DNA from: Pseudomonas reactans
GTDB lineage: Bacteria > Pseudomonadota > Gammaproteobacteria > Pseudomonadales > Pseudomonadaceae
DNA: 64,000 nt
Assembly: GCF_013385825.1 (NCBI RefSeq)
Contig: NZ_JACAPG010000020.1
Coordinates: 333,754 to 397,753 of the forward strand
Direction: 5' to 3'
The notes below the pieces were generated by a model. The model searched no databases and was not told the DNA's origin. It worked only from the letters and a program-made list of their open reading frames with translations. Both the position numbers and the translations under genes were made by a program. Below are positions 32,644 through 41,847 of the stretch, in pieces (the stretch's first letter is position 1; each line of letters begins with the position of its first letter).

Positions 32644-35600
32644 ATGAAAAGAATGCTGATTAACGCAACTCAACCCGAAGAGTTGCGTGTTGCACTGGTA
32701 GATGGCCAACGCCTCTACGACCTGGACATCGAATCCGGTGCACGCGAGCAAAAGAAGGCCAACATCTATAAAGGCCGTATTACTCGCATCGAACCAAGCC
32801 TTGAGGCTGCCTTTGTCGATTTCGGCTCCGAGCGCCACGGCTTCCTGCCCCTCAAAGAAATCTCCCGCGAATACTTCAAGAAAGCGCCTGAAGGCCGCGT
32901 GAACATCAAGGACGTCCTGAGCGAAGGCCAGGAAGTCATCGTCCAGGTCGAGAAAGAAGAACGTGGCAACAAGGGCGCAGCCCTGACCACCTTCATCAGC
33001 CTGGCTGGCCGTTACCTGGTCCTGATGCCGAACAACCCACGTGCCGGCGGTATTTCCCGTCGCATTGAAGGCGAAGAGCGCAACGAACTGCGTGAAGCGC
33101 TGAACGGCCTGATCGCACCAGCCGACATGGGCCTGATCGTTCGCACTGCAGGCCTGGGCCGCAGCAGCGAAGAAATGCAGTGGGACCTCGACTACCTGCT
33201 GCAACTGTGGACCGCGATTAAAGAAGCGTCCCTGGATCGTTCCGCGCCGTTCCTGATCTATCAGGAAAGCAACGTGATCATCCGCGCCATCCGCGATTAC
33301 CTGCGCCAGGACATCGGCGAAGTGCTGATCGACAGCGTTGAAGCCCAGGACGAAGCCCTGACCTTCATCCGTCAGGTGATGCCGCAGTACGCCAGCAAGA
33401 TCAAGCTGTACGAAGACAGCGTTCCGCTGTTCAACCGTTTCCAGATCGAAAGCCAGATCGAGACCGCCTTCCAGCGCGTGGTCGAACTGCCTTCCGGTGG
33501 CTCCATCGTGATCGACCCGACCGAAGCCCTGGTGTCTATCGACATCAACTCGGCGCGTGCGACCAAAGGCAGTGACATCGAAGAAACCGCCCTGCAGACC
33601 AACCTGGAAGCGGCTGAAGAAATCGCCCGCCAGCTGCGCCTGCGTGATATCGGCGGCCTGATCGTGATCGACTTCATCGACATGACCCCGGCCAAGAACC
33701 AGCGCGCCGTGGAAGAAAAAGTCCGCGAATGCCTGGAAGCTGACCGTGCCCGCGTACAGGTCGGTCGCATCTCGCGCTTCGGCCTGCTGGAAATGTCCCG
33801 TCAGCGCCTGCGTCCATCCCTGGGCGAGAGCAGCGGCATCGTCTGCCCGCGTTGCAACGGCACCGGCATCATCCGTGACGTTGAATCGCTGTCCCTGGCG
33901 ATCCTGCGCCTGATCGAAGAAGAAGCCCTGAAAGACCGCACCGCTGAAGTCCGCGCGCAAGTGCCGATCCCGGTTGCCGCGTTCCTGCTCAACGAAAAAC
34001 GCAACTCGATCACCAAGATCGAACTGCGCACCCGTGCTCGTATCGTCATCCTGCCGAACGATCACCTCGAAACGCCACACTTCGAAGTGCAGCGTCTGCG
34101 TGATGACAGCCCGGAAGCCCACAGCGGCCAGTCCAGCTACGAAATCGCCGCTGCCGCCGCCGAAGTGGAAGAAGTCCAGCCTGCCGCCGCGACCCGCACC
34201 CTGGTTCGCCAGGAAGCTGCGGTCAAGACCGCGCCAGCTCGCGCCAACGCACCGGTTCCGACCGAAGTCGCCGCGCCAGTTGCCGCACCGGCCGCCCTGC
34301 CTGAGCCAAGCCTGTTCAAAGGCCTGGTGAAGTCGCTGGTCAGCCTGTTCGCCACCAAGGAAGAGCCAGCTGCTCCGGTTGTGGTTGAGAAACCTGCCGC
34401 CGAGCGCCCTGCGCGCAACGAAGAACGTCGCAACGGTCGCCAGCAGAGCCGTAACCGCAATGGTCGTCGTGACGAAGAGCGCAAGCCTCGCGAAGAACGT
34501 GCGCCGCGTGAAGAACGCGCTCCACGTGAAGAGCGTGCCCCTCGCGAAGCCCGTGAAGAAACCCCGACCGTAGAACGCGCACCCCGCGAAGAGCGCGCAC
34601 CGCGCACTCCACGCGCCCCGCGTGAAGACCGCAAGCCACGTGGCGAGCGTGAAGAACGTGTGCGCGAACTGCGTGAGCCGCTGGACGCAGCACCTGCTGT
34701 AGCCGCTGCCGCCGCTGCTGCTACCGAAGAGCGTCCAGCTCGCCAGCCGCGTGAAGAGCGTGCGCCACGTGAAGAGCGCCAACCTCGCACCCCGCGTGAA
34801 GAGCGTCAACCGCGTGCCGAACAAGCCGCTGCCGCCAGCGAAGAAGAAGTGCTGACCGGCGAAGAGCAACTGCAGGAAGACGGTCAGGAAGGCGCCGAAG
34901 GCGATCGTCCACGCCGCCGCTCCCGTGGCCAGCGTCGTCGCAGCAACCGTCGTGAGCGTCAACGTGATGCCAACGGCAACGTGATCGAAGGCTCGGAAGA
35001 GACCGGCGAGAACGCAGAAGCCGCTACCGGCGAACCGACTGGCGCCGAACTGGCTGCTGGCCTAGCCGTTACCGCTGCCGTGGCAAGTTCGGTCATCAGC
35101 GCTCCTGCTGAAGCCCAGGCTCACGAGCAAGCTGAACGCGCCACCGCTGCAGTTGAAGAAACCGTAGTGGTTGAAGTGCCTGCTGCCGAGACCCCAGTGG
35201 TTGAAGCGCCGGTTGTTGAAGCCCCTGCAGTTGAAGCGCCAGTCGTAGAGGCACCGGTTGTCGAAGCCACCACCCCAATCGAAGCGCCAGTCGTTCCGGA
35301 AGTGGAAGTTGCCCAGGCACCTGAAACCCAACCAGAAGTTGAAGTGACGGTCGCTGAACCGGCACCTGTGGTTGAGCCTGAGGCCGTGGTTGAAGCACCG
35401 GTTGTCGAAGCCGTTCCAGAAGTGCGTGATGCTCGCGAAGAAAAGCGCGAAGAACAAACCGCCTTCCAATGGACCGCCGAACCAGCCGCTCCGGTTGAAG
35501 CGCCAGAACCTGCCCCAGCGGCAGAAGAAGCGCCAGCACCGGTTGCCGAAGTCGTGATTGCCGAGCCAGCCCCAGTGGTTGAGCCTGCTCCGGTCGCAGA

Positions 35601-35802
35601 ACCTGCACCCGCAGTTGAAGCGCCGGTAGCTGCCGAAGTGGCAGCGCCAGTGGTTGAAGCCGCCCCGGCCAGCGCCCTGACCGAGAACGGCCGTGCGCCG
35701 AATGACCCACGTGAAGTGCGTCGTCGTCGCAAGGAAGCTGAAGCCGCAGCAGCTGCTGCCGCGGCACAGGAAGCAGAACACGAGAGCAAACCTCTCGCCT
35801 GA
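32644..35802 (+). CDS. rne: Ribonuclease E
   Basis: 1052 residues. The N-terminal catalytic half holds the S1 domain (about 35-125), DNase I-like region with the catalytic Asp residues in VSIDINSARATKGSD and LIVIDFIDM, and the Zn-link CPRCNGTG. The C-terminal half is a disordered scaffold: Arg-rich blocks of APREER repeats (about 600-740) that should bind RNA, and a Val/Glu/Ala/Pro-rich part with repeated EAPVVEAP units (850-1000). RNase E starts mRNA decay and matures rRNA and tRNA at the inner membrane. ATG 32644 starts the standard MKRMLINATQPEELRVAL; the frame upstream to 32596 is leader. Confidence 0.96.
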   Translation: MKRMLINATQPEELRVALVDGQRLYDLDIESGAREQKKANIYKGRITRIEPSLEAAFVDFGSERHGFLPLKEISREYFKKAPEGRVNIKDVLSEGQEVIVQVEKEERGNKGAALTTFISLAGRYLVLMPNNPRAGGISRRIEGEERNELREALNGLIAPADMGLIVRTAGLGRSSEEMQWDLDYLLQLWTAIKEASLDRSAPFLIYQESNVIIRAIRDYLRQDIGEVLIDSVEAQDEALTFIRQVMPQYASKIKLYEDSVPLFNRFQIESQIETAFQRVVELPSGGSIVIDPTEALVSIDINSARATKGSDIEETALQTNLEAAEEIARQLRLRDIGGLIVIDFIDMTPAKNQRAVEEKVRECLEADRARVQVGRISRFGLLEMSRQRLRPSLGESSGIVCPRCNGTGIIRDVESLSLAILRLIEEEALKDRTAEVRAQVPIPVAAFLLNEKRNSITKIELRTRARIVILPNDHLETPHFEVQRLRDDSPEAHSGQSSYEIAAAAAEVEEVQPAAATRTLVRQEAAVKTAPARANAPVPTEVAAPVAAPAALPEPSLFKGLVKSLVSLFATKEEPAAPVVVEKPAAERPARNEERRNGRQQSRNRNGRRDEERKPREERAPREERAPREERAPREAREETPTVERAPREERAPRTPRAPREDRKPRGEREERVRELREPLDAAPAVAAAAAAATEERPARQPREERAPREERQPRTPREERQPRAEQAAAASEEEVLTGEEQLQEDGQEGAEGDRPRRRSRGQRRRSNRRERQRDANGNVIEGSEETGENAEAATGEPTGAELAAGLAVTAAVASSVISAPAEAQAHEQAERATAAVEETVVVEVPAAETPVVEAPVVEAPAVEAPVVEAPVVEATTPIEAPVVPEVEVAQAPETQPEVEVTVAEPAPVVEPEAVVEAPVVEAVPEVRDAREEKREEQTAFQWTAEPAAPVEAPEPAPAAEEAPAPVAEVVIAEPAPVVEPAPVAEPAPAVEAPVAAEVAAPVVEAAPASALTENGRAPNDPREVRRRRKEAEAAAAAAAAQEAEHESKPLA

Positions 35803-35815
35803 TTCCAGCAGCCAC

Positions 35816-35853
35816 TAAAAAGCCCCGCCTGAGTGATCAGGCGGGGCTTTTTT
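35816..35853 (+). terminator. Terminator of rne
   Basis: AAAAAGCCCCGCCTGA, short loop, TCAGGCGGGGCTTTTTT, 14 bases after the rne stop codon. Confidence 0.93.
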
Positions 35854-35889
35854 ATTGATTACTGGTTTCTGGTTTGGAACCCATTCAAC

Positions 35890-35978
35890 TGTAGGAGCCG
35901 GCTTGCCGGCGATAGCGGTATACCCGCCAACTCACCTTTAACTGACACACCGCAATCGCTGGCAAGCCAGCTCCTACA
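35890..35978. repeat. REP doublet copy 7
   Basis: TGTAGGAGCCGGCTTGCCGG and the inverted CTGGCAAGCCAGCTCCTACA; it ends two bases before the stop codon of the convergent nucleotidyltransferase gene. Confidence 0.9.
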
Positions 35979-35979
35979 G

Positions 35980-36570
35980 TCAGATTGGAGAGAAATTCAA
36001 AGATTGCGGCAGGTCGACGTCCCAGAGTACGCCGGGATCATCTACTGGCACCTCCCGCACCGTCGCCTGAGCAAACAACGGCTTGGCGCCACGATCACCC
36101 GTCAAGGCCATCAGCCCAGCCCCCAATGCCTGGCCAAACGCCACAGGATGCCCATAGCACCCATCCTGCACCGGCACGCTGATACCGCCCTCCTCCAGCC
36201 CATCAATCACCCGCTCAATACTCGACGACCGGATAAACGGCATATCCCCCAGCACCACCAGCCAGCCCTCCGCCACACCACTGGCCGCAACCGCCGCCGC
36301 AATACTGTCGCCCATGCCGGCAGAACGCAGCAGCAGCACTTCGCAGCCATAGGTTTCAGCCAACCGAATGACATCCGTACGATCAGGTGCCGTCACCACC
36401 CAACGCTTCACGACGCGCTCAGGCAGGTTCACCAGCACCTGCTCGATCACCGGCCGCACCACGCCGTCCAGGCCAACGCAATCCGCCAACAACTTGTCCT
36501 GGTTCGCCCCGGCTTCGGCGCGGAAACGACTGCCCTGCCCCGCCGCCAGCACAATCGCCGTAACTGTCAC
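35980..36570 (-). CDS. MobA-like nucleotidyltransferase (MocA type, molybdenum cofactor cytidylyltransferase-like)
   Basis: 196 residues of the MobA-like NTP transferase fold. The nucleotide loop is VLAAGQGSRFRAEAGANQDKLL, and a metal Asp lies in LVVLGDMPFIRSSSI. MocA adds CMP to the molybdopterin cofactor used by xanthine dehydrogenase-type enzymes. Its ATG overlaps the TGA of an XdhC-family gene (ATGA), and XdhC is the insertion chaperone for the same enzymes, which supports this reading. No molybdoenzyme gene is in the window. Confidence 0.85.
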   Translation of the reverse strand: MTVTAIVLAAGQGSRFRAEAGANQDKLLADCVGLDGVVRPVIEQVLVNLPERVVKRWVVTAPDRTDVIRLAETYGCEVLLLRSAGMGDSIAAAVAASGVAEGWLVVLGDMPFIRSSSIERVIDGLEEGGISVPVQDGCYGHPVAFGQALGAGLMALTGDRGAKPLFAQATVREVPVDDPGVLWDVDLPQSLNFSPI

Positions 36571-37553
36571 TCTGCGACCACCGGTAACGGCTTCTTCTGC
36601 ATCGGCGCCACGCCGTTCTTGATGGCGACAATTTCCGCCATCAACGACAACGCGATTTCAGCGGGCGTATGGCTGCCGATATGCAAGCCGATCGGCCCGT
36701 GCAGGCGCGCAATCGCCTCGGTCGACAACCCCAGCGCCGCGAGGTTTTCCCGACGTTTCTGCGTGTTGACCCGCGAACCCAGCGCGCCAATGTAGAACGC
36801 CGAGGAATTCAGCGCCGTGAGCAACGCCATATCATCCAGACGCGGATCATGGGTAAGGCAGACGATGGCCGTGCGCTCATCGGTCTGGATGTTCAGCACC
36901 GCTTCATCGGGCATGCCGGGTACAAAGCGGCCGTGCTGCTCTTCCCAGCCGTAGACGAACTCGTCGCGCGGGTCGCAGATCAGCACTTCGAAATCCAGCA
37001 AGCGCGCCATTTCCGCCACATAACGCGACAGCTGGCCGGCGCCGATCAACAGCAGGCGCCAGCGCGGGCCATAGATGGCGCGCAAGCGTTCGCCATCGAA
37101 GGTCACGACATCCGTCTTGCTCGCACCGCTCAAGGTGACCTTGCCGGTGGCCAAGTCAAGCTCGCGTGCGACGATCTGGTGATCTTCACACCGCGCCAGC
37201 AGCTCAGATACCCACTCCCACTCGTCCACGCGTTCCTCGGTCAGGCGCAAGGTGCCACCGCATGGCAGGCCAAAACGCGCGGCTTCATCGCGGGTAACAC
37301 CGTAGGTCACCAACTGCACCGGCGGCCCGTCTTCAGGCAAGCGACCATCCTGCAGGCGTGCAATCAAGTCATCCTCGATGCAACCGCCCGACACCGAGCC
37401 GATCACCACGCCATCGCCGCGCAGCGCCAGCATTGCCCCTGGCGGACGCGGTGCGCTGCCCCAGGTCTGGACCACGCTGTACAACACTACTCGCTGCCCG
37501 GCGCGGCGCCATTCGAGCACGCTGCGCAGGACATTCAAATCAACACTGTCCAC
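36567..37553 (-). CDS. XdhC/CoxI family protein (molybdoenzyme maturation factor)
   Basis: 328 residues from GTG 37553, which has GGAGG eight bases upstream. The N-terminal XdhC_CoxI domain shows VVQTWGSAPRPPGAMLAL and SVSGGCIEDDL; the C-terminal Rossmann domain shows LLLIGAGQLSRYVAEMARLLDFEVLICDPR and the VCLTHDPRLDD segment. XdhC binds the molybdenum cofactor, promotes its sulfuration and inserts it into xanthine dehydrogenase-like enzymes. It is co-transcribed with the MocA-like gene. Seven upstream residues in the open frame are ignored. Confidence 0.88.
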   Translation of the reverse strand: MDSVDLNVLRSVLEWRRAGQRVVLYSVVQTWGSAPRPPGAMLALRGDGVVIGSVSGGCIEDDLIARLQDGRLPEDGPPVQLVTYGVTRDEAARFGLPCGGTLRLTEERVDEWEWVSELLARCEDHQIVARELDLATGKVTLSGASKTDVVTFDGERLRAIYGPRWRLLLIGAGQLSRYVAEMARLLDFEVLICDPRDEFVYGWEEQHGRFVPGMPDEAVLNIQTDERTAIVCLTHDPRLDDMALLTALNSSAFYIGALGSRVNTQKRRENLAALGLSTEAIARLHGPIGLHIGSHTPAEIALSLMAEIVAIKNGVAPMQKKPLPVVAE

Positions 37554-37627
37554 AAAACCTCCTGCAAGCGTCACAACCGATTCACTTACTGTAAAACAAA
37601 AGCAGCCAGAGTAATGCGCCAGAAACG

Positions 37628-37656
37628 CAAACGCCCCGAACCAGTCGGGGCGTTTG
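37628..37656 (-). terminator. Terminator of dctA
   Basis: Minus strand CAAACGCCCCGA, loop, TCGGGGCGTTTG: a strong 12-bp stem 36 bases after the dctA stop. Confidence 0.85.
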
Positions 37657-37692
37657 TGGGTTGCTGTGGCGTCAGGTCACGCCAGCAGCGGC

Positions 37693-39024
37693 TTACTTGA
37701 CGGCAGGTGCAGGGCCTTCGGCCACGCCCAGATCGTCCAGCTCGCGGGTTTCCGAGATACCGGTACCGCCGGACGCCAGCTCGCTTTGCAGCTTGTCGGT
37801 GTCCAGTTCCTTGACCCACTTGGCCACAACGATGGTGGCAACGGCGTTACCCACCAGGTTGGTCAGCGCGCGAGCTTCGGACATGAAGCGGTCGATACCC
37901 AGGATCAGCGCCAGGCCGGCAACCGGCAGGTGGCCTACGGCCGACAGGGTGGCAGCCAGTACGATGAAGCCCGAACCGGTCACGCCAGCAGCGCCTTTGG
38001 AGGACAGCAGCAGCACCAGCAGCAGGGTGATCTGGTGGGTGATGTCCATGTGGGTGTCAGTCGCCTGGGCGATGAACACGGCAGCCATGGTCAGGTAGAT
38101 CGAAGTACCGTCGAGGTTGAAGGAGTAGCCGGTTGGAATCACCAGGCCTACTACGGATTTCTTCGCGCCCAGACGCTCCATCTTGATCAGCATGCGTGGC
38201 AGTGCGGATTCCGAGGAGGAAGTACCCAGTACGATCAACAGCTCTTCACGGATGTAGCGGATCAGTTTGATCACGCTGAAACCGTGAGCGCGGCAGATAC
38301 CGCCCAGCACTATCAGTACGAACAGGATGCAAGTGATGTAGAAGCAGATCATCAACTGGCCCAGCTGCACCAGCGAACCTACGCCGTAGGCACCGATGGT
38401 GAACGCCATGGCGCCCAGGGCACCGATTGGCGCGAGCTTCATGATCATGTTGATGATGTTGAACATCACGTGGGCGAAGCGATCGATGAAGTCCAGGACC
38501 GGCTTGCCGTAGGCACCCAGGCGATGCAAGGCGAAACCGAAGATCACCGAGAACATCAGCACTTGCAGGATGTCGCCGTTGGCGAAGGCGCCGACGATGG
38601 TGTTAGGGATCACGTTGAGGATAAAGCCGACGATGCTCTGGTCTTTACCGGCAGTGACGTAGGCCGCTACTTTGGAGGCGTCCAGGGTCGCTACGTCGAT
38701 GTGCATGCCGGCGCCCGGTTGCACAACGTTGACCACGATCAGGCCGATCAGCAGCGCGATGGTAGAAACGATTTCGAAGTACAGCAGCGCGTAGCCGCCG
38801 GTCTTGCCGACCGATTTCATGCTTTGCATGCCAGCGATGCCGCTGACAACGGTGCAGAAGATGATCGGGGCGATGACCATTTTGATCAGTTTGATGAACC
38901 CGTCACCCAGTGGCTTGAGGGCCACACCGGTCTGCGGGTAGAAGTGACCGAGCAAAATACCGATAACGATTGCAACGATCACCTGGAAGTACAGGGATTT
39001 GTAGATTGGCTGACGAGTCGTCAT
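37693..39024 (-). CDS. dctA: C4-dicarboxylate:cation symporter
   Basis: 443 residues of the DAACS family. The protein is nearly identical in pattern to P. aeruginosa DctA: MTTRQPIYKSLYFQVIVAI at the start, GTSSSESALPRMLIKMERLG (hairpin HP1 serine-rich motif), TGYSFNLDGTSIYLTMAAVFIAQAT and GRFMSEARALTNLVGNAVATIVVAKW-like segments. It imports succinate, fumarate and malate with protons or sodium. ATG 39024 gives the family start; 38 extra residues in the open frame lie in the leader. A sigma-54 promoter and two palindromes upstream fit control by RpoN with a DctD-like activator. Confidence 0.95.
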   Translation of the reverse strand: MTTRQPIYKSLYFQVIVAIVIGILLGHFYPQTGVALKPLGDGFIKLIKMVIAPIIFCTVVSGIAGMQSMKSVGKTGGYALLYFEIVSTIALLIGLIVVNVVQPGAGMHIDVATLDASKVAAYVTAGKDQSIVGFILNVIPNTIVGAFANGDILQVLMFSVIFGFALHRLGAYGKPVLDFIDRFAHVMFNIINMIMKLAPIGALGAMAFTIGAYGVGSLVQLGQLMICFYITCILFVLIVLGGICRAHGFSVIKLIRYIREELLIVLGTSSSESALPRMLIKMERLGAKKSVVGLVIPTGYSFNLDGTSIYLTMAAVFIAQATDTHMDITHQITLLLVLLLSSKGAAGVTGSGFIVLAATLSAVGHLPVAGLALILGIDRFMSEARALTNLVGNAVATIVVAKWVKELDTDKLQSELASGGTGISETRELDDLGVAEGPAPAVK

Positions 39025-39159
39025 TGCAAAGTTCCTCAATCGTCCCGTGTGGCAAAGATCCGCCATTGCCCACGACACTTGAATTGCGAACCCTCCTGCA
39101 CTGGAGGGATTTGTTGTTTGCGAGCCCTGTAGGAACAAGCCTGCGCTGTAATCCTTATC

Positions 39160-39174
39160 GCAAACGTCGTGCCA
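39160..39174 (-). promoter_or_regulatory. Sigma-54 promoter of dctA
   Basis: Minus strand TGGCACGACGTTTGC matches the -24/-12 consensus TGGCACG-N4-TTGC exactly. Start expected about 124 bases before the dctA ATG. Confidence 0.85.
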
Positions 39175-39252
39175 CTTTGCTTAAAAACCCTGAAGGCCTT
39201 TAGACATCAGGCCTTCGGGTTTCAACGCGCCCCTCCACGCGGCAAAACAGGT

Positions 39253-39307
39253 GGCGGATTTCCGCCCACTCGTCCGATCCCGTCCTACAATTTGGCGGAT
39301 ATCCGCC
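39253..39307. promoter_or_regulatory. Two paired palindromes, probable enhancer sites for dctA
   Basis: GGCGGA-TT-TCCGCC (39253-39266) and GGCGGA-TA-TCCGCC (39294-39307), 41 bases apart centre to centre, 80-135 bases upstream of the sigma-54 promoter. A DctD-type activator is the natural candidate; binding is inferred. Confidence 0.65.
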
Positions 39308-39363
39308 TTGTGACTGCATTCGGGGCTGACTACCATCAGCCCCTCCATGGACGAGGCCTTCGC

Positions 39364-40362
39364 ATGCGTGAACGTACCATCGCCAGTCATTACGCCAGGG
39401 CGGCCCTCGGCGGGGCGCGTCGAGCCGGATATGACTATTCGGGCTTGCTGCAGCAGGTGGGCATCACCCCGGAACTGCTGACCGAACCCCGCGCCCGCAT
39501 CGCGCCGGAGCAGTTCACCCGCCTGCTGCAAATGCTGTGGCTGGCACTGGACGACGAATACCTGGGGTTCGCCGACGGCCCGAGTAAACGCGGCACCTTC
39601 GCCATGATGTGCCACGCATTGATCCACTGCCGCACCCTGGAGAAGGCTCTGGAACGCGGTTTATTATTTTATAGCCTATTCCCACAAGGCCCGCGCTGGC
39701 AGCTGACACGCGAAGGCGAAATGGCCCGCTTGAGCCTGGACGACTCGCAGTTGTGGGACCCGGATCATTTCTTGAGTGAATGCCTGCTGGTGATCTGGCA
39801 TCGCTTGGGCAGTTGGCTGATCGGCCAACGTATCCGGCTGCATCAAGCCACCTTCAGCTACCCAATGCCGGCGCACGCCGGTGAATATGACCTGCTGTTT
39901 CCCTGTGCCCAGGTATTCGGTGCACCGAACAGCAGCCTGGTGTTTCCCGCACGCTACCTGAACCTGCCGTTGTTGCAGGATGAACGCACGCTCAAGCACT
40001 TCCTCGAGCGCTCACCCGCCGACTTGCTCTCTCGGCCGGATGAAGGCGACAGCTTGAGCAGCCAGCTACGCCGCTTGCTCAGCCGTGATCGCACGCCTTG
40101 GCCGGACCTGGAAGCCGTCGCCCAGCACCTGCATATCAGTCCGCAGACCTTGCGCAGGCATTTGCGTGAAGAAGGCACCAGCTTTCAGGCGCTCAAGGAT
40201 GAGTTGCGGCGGGACATCGCCATCTATCATTTGGGCCGGGCGGATTTGTCGTTGCAGGAGATTGCCGAACAGCTCGGGTTTTCGGAACCGTCGGCGTTTC
40301 ATCGGGCGTTCAAGAAGTGGACGGGGCTGACGCCGGGGGCGTATCGCGCGCAGGAGAGTTAG
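39364..40362 (+). CDS. AraC-family regulator with Arabinose_bd-type N-terminal domain
   Basis: 332 residues from ATG 39364. The N-terminal 200 residues (SHYARAALGGARRAGYDYSGLLQQVGI through LLFPCAQVFGAPNSSLVFPARYLNLPL) are the Arabinose_bd-like domain found in OruR and related Pseudomonas regulators; the C-terminal HTH has LHISPQTLRRHLREEGTSFQALKDELRRD and GFSEPSAFHRAFKKWTGLTPGAYR. It lies divergent to dctA but is separated from it by the sigma-54 control region, so a link is not established. Its ligand and targets are unknown. Confidence 0.87.
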   Translation: MRERTIASHYARAALGGARRAGYDYSGLLQQVGITPELLTEPRARIAPEQFTRLLQMLWLALDDEYLGFADGPSKRGTFAMMCHALIHCRTLEKALERGLLFYSLFPQGPRWQLTREGEMARLSLDDSQLWDPDHFLSECLLVIWHRLGSWLIGQRIRLHQATFSYPMPAHAGEYDLLFPCAQVFGAPNSSLVFPARYLNLPLLQDERTLKHFLERSPADLLSRPDEGDSLSSQLRRLLSRDRTPWPDLEAVAQHLHISPQTLRRHLREEGTSFQALKDELRRDIAIYHLGRADLSLQEIAEQLGFSEPSAFHRAFKKWTGLTPGAYRAQES

Positions 40363-40380
40363 AAGTGTGCTGTCTGGGCT

Positions 40381-40483
40381 GGCCTCTTCGCGGGCAAGCC
40401 CGCTCCCACACTCTGATCGGGTTCACACATTTTGATTTGTGAACCCAATCCACTGTGGGAGCTGGCTTGCCTGCGAAGAGGCC
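40381..40483. repeat. Large REP-type inverted repeat copy 8 with nested repeat
   Basis: Outer arms run from GGCCTCTTCGCGGGCAAGCC (40381) to the complementary GCCTGCGAAGAGGCC (40483). Inside is a separate perfect pair GGGTTCACA/TGTGAACCC (40419-40427, 40438-40446). It lies between convergent genes and may also act as a terminator. Confidence 0.8.
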
Positions 40484-40500
40484 GGCATAGCCGATAGAGA

Positions 40501-41847
40501 TCACAAGGCCGGAAAGTGAATCTTGAACGCGGCGCCGCCCAACGGCGAATCGCCCAAGGTCAGCCGAGCGCCATAGCTTTCAATAATATCCTTGACCACC
40601 GCCAAGCCGATCCCCTGCCCCGGATGCTGGCGGTCCAGTCGCTCGCCCCGCTGCAGAATCCTTGCACGCTGATCCGGCGGCACACCAGGGCCATCATCTT
40701 CAATACACAGCTCACTGCCTTCCAGATTCTCCACGAAGCTGATGCGCACTTCGCTCAAACACAGGCGGTAGGCGTTTTCCAGCAGGTTGCCGAGCAACTC
40801 CAACAAGGCGCCCTTCTCGATCGGCACGTCGCACTCTTCCGGCAGTTCAAACGACACGGTGACACGCTTGTCGCGGTAGACCTTGTCCAGCGTATCGCAC
40901 AGGCTTTGCAGCACCGGCTCCAGCCGCACCTGATGGCGCACCAGGCCGCTTTTGCGCAGGCTGGCGCGCTGCAACTGGTAGCTGATCTGCTGGCTCATGC
41001 GCTCGATCTGCGATTGCAGAACCCAGGCCTGGTCGCGGTCTTCCGGGCGCTGGGCCATGTCTTCGCTCACACCTTGCAGTACGGCGAGCGGGGTTTTCAG
41101 GCTGTGGGCCAGGTCGTCGAGGGAATCACGGTAACGCGCTCGTTGCTCACGCTCGCTGTGCAGCAAACGGTTGAGGGAGCCGGTGAGGCGCAATAGTTCG
41201 CGGGGGTGTTGTTCGGACAGGCTCTCGCGGGTGCCGCCTTCGATCTGGTCAAGTTCCTGGCTCAGCCGCCGCAGGGCTTGCAAACCCCAGGTCAGGCCCA
41301 GCCAGAGCAAAGTCAGCAGTACCAGCAACGCTGCGCCGAAGCCCAGGTAGAGGGTTTCGCGCAGGCCTTCGAGGGTCAGTTGGTATTCGCGCACCGGTTG
41401 CAGGGCAACGATACTGAACGCCGCGCTCTTGCCGCCCAGCAGCCTGACCTCGACGTCGTAGACGAAGAATTCCTGGCCGTTGGCCTCACGGATCCGCGCA
41501 AATTCATTGCCGCGCCCGTCGTAGCGCGGCTTGTAGTTGATGTTTTCTTCCTTGGTCGCCCGCGAACGCCACACCAAGTGGCCTTCACGGTCGTAGATAT
41601 AGCCGAGCAAGCGGCTGTCGGTGAGATTGAAGCGTTCGTCCGGCAACTGCGCCGGCATCAACAGGCGGTTGTTTTCCACCCGCGCGGCCGAGATCAGCGT
41701 CGTGACGTCCGACGCCAGGCGCTGCTCGATGGAGTCCTGCAACGCCAGGCTGAACGCCCCTTGCATGGCCGGCAACAAACCCAGCATGAACAGCACGGCC
41801 AAAGTGGCGGCCGCCAACATCAAGCGCACGCGTAGCGAGCGAATCAA
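40501..41847 (-). CDS. phoQ: Sensor histidine kinase PhoQ
   Basis: 448 residues from TTG 41847, overlapping the phoP stop by TTGA. Membrane segments near residues 7-28 and 168-190 flank a periplasmic sensor of about 140 residues; HAMP follows, then the phospho-acceptor His in DSLDDLAHSLKTPLAVLQG and the ATP-binding N, G1 and G2 boxes (LLGNLLENAYR, IEDDGPGVP, GQGIGLAVVKDI). It closely resembles P. aeruginosa PhoQ, including DERFNLTDSRLLGYIYDREGHLVWRS. It responds to low Mg and antimicrobial peptides and phosphorylates PhoP. Confidence 0.93.
   Translation of the reverse strand: MIRSLRVRLMLAAATLAVLFMLGLLPAMQGAFSLALQDSIEQRLASDVTTLISAARVENNRLLMPAQLPDERFNLTDSRLLGYIYDREGHLVWRSRATKEENINYKPRYDGRGNEFARIREANGQEFFVYDVEVRLLGGKSAAFSIVALQPVREYQLTLEGLRETLYLGFGAALLVLLTLLWLGLTWGLQALRRLSQELDQIEGGTRESLSEQHPRELLRLTGSLNRLLHSEREQRARYRDSLDDLAHSLKTPLAVLQGVSEDMAQRPEDRDQAWVLQSQIERMSQQISYQLQRASLRKSGLVRHQVRLEPVLQSLCDTLDKVYRDKRVTVSFELPEECDVPIEKGALLELLGNLLENAYRLCLSEVRISFVENLEGSELCIEDDGPGVPPDQRARILQRGERLDRQHPGQGIGLAVVKDIIESYGARLTLGDSPLGGAAFKIHFPAL

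Noticed and set aside
34480..34640. Repeated units suggesting a CRISPR array or minisatellite
   Set aside because: The repeats are in frame and encode the APREER blocks of RNase E; there are no spacers.
32410..34962. An 850-codon open frame opposite rne
   Set aside because: The Phe/Gly/Arg/Ala-rich product is a shadow of the RNase E reading frame and includes no start signal.
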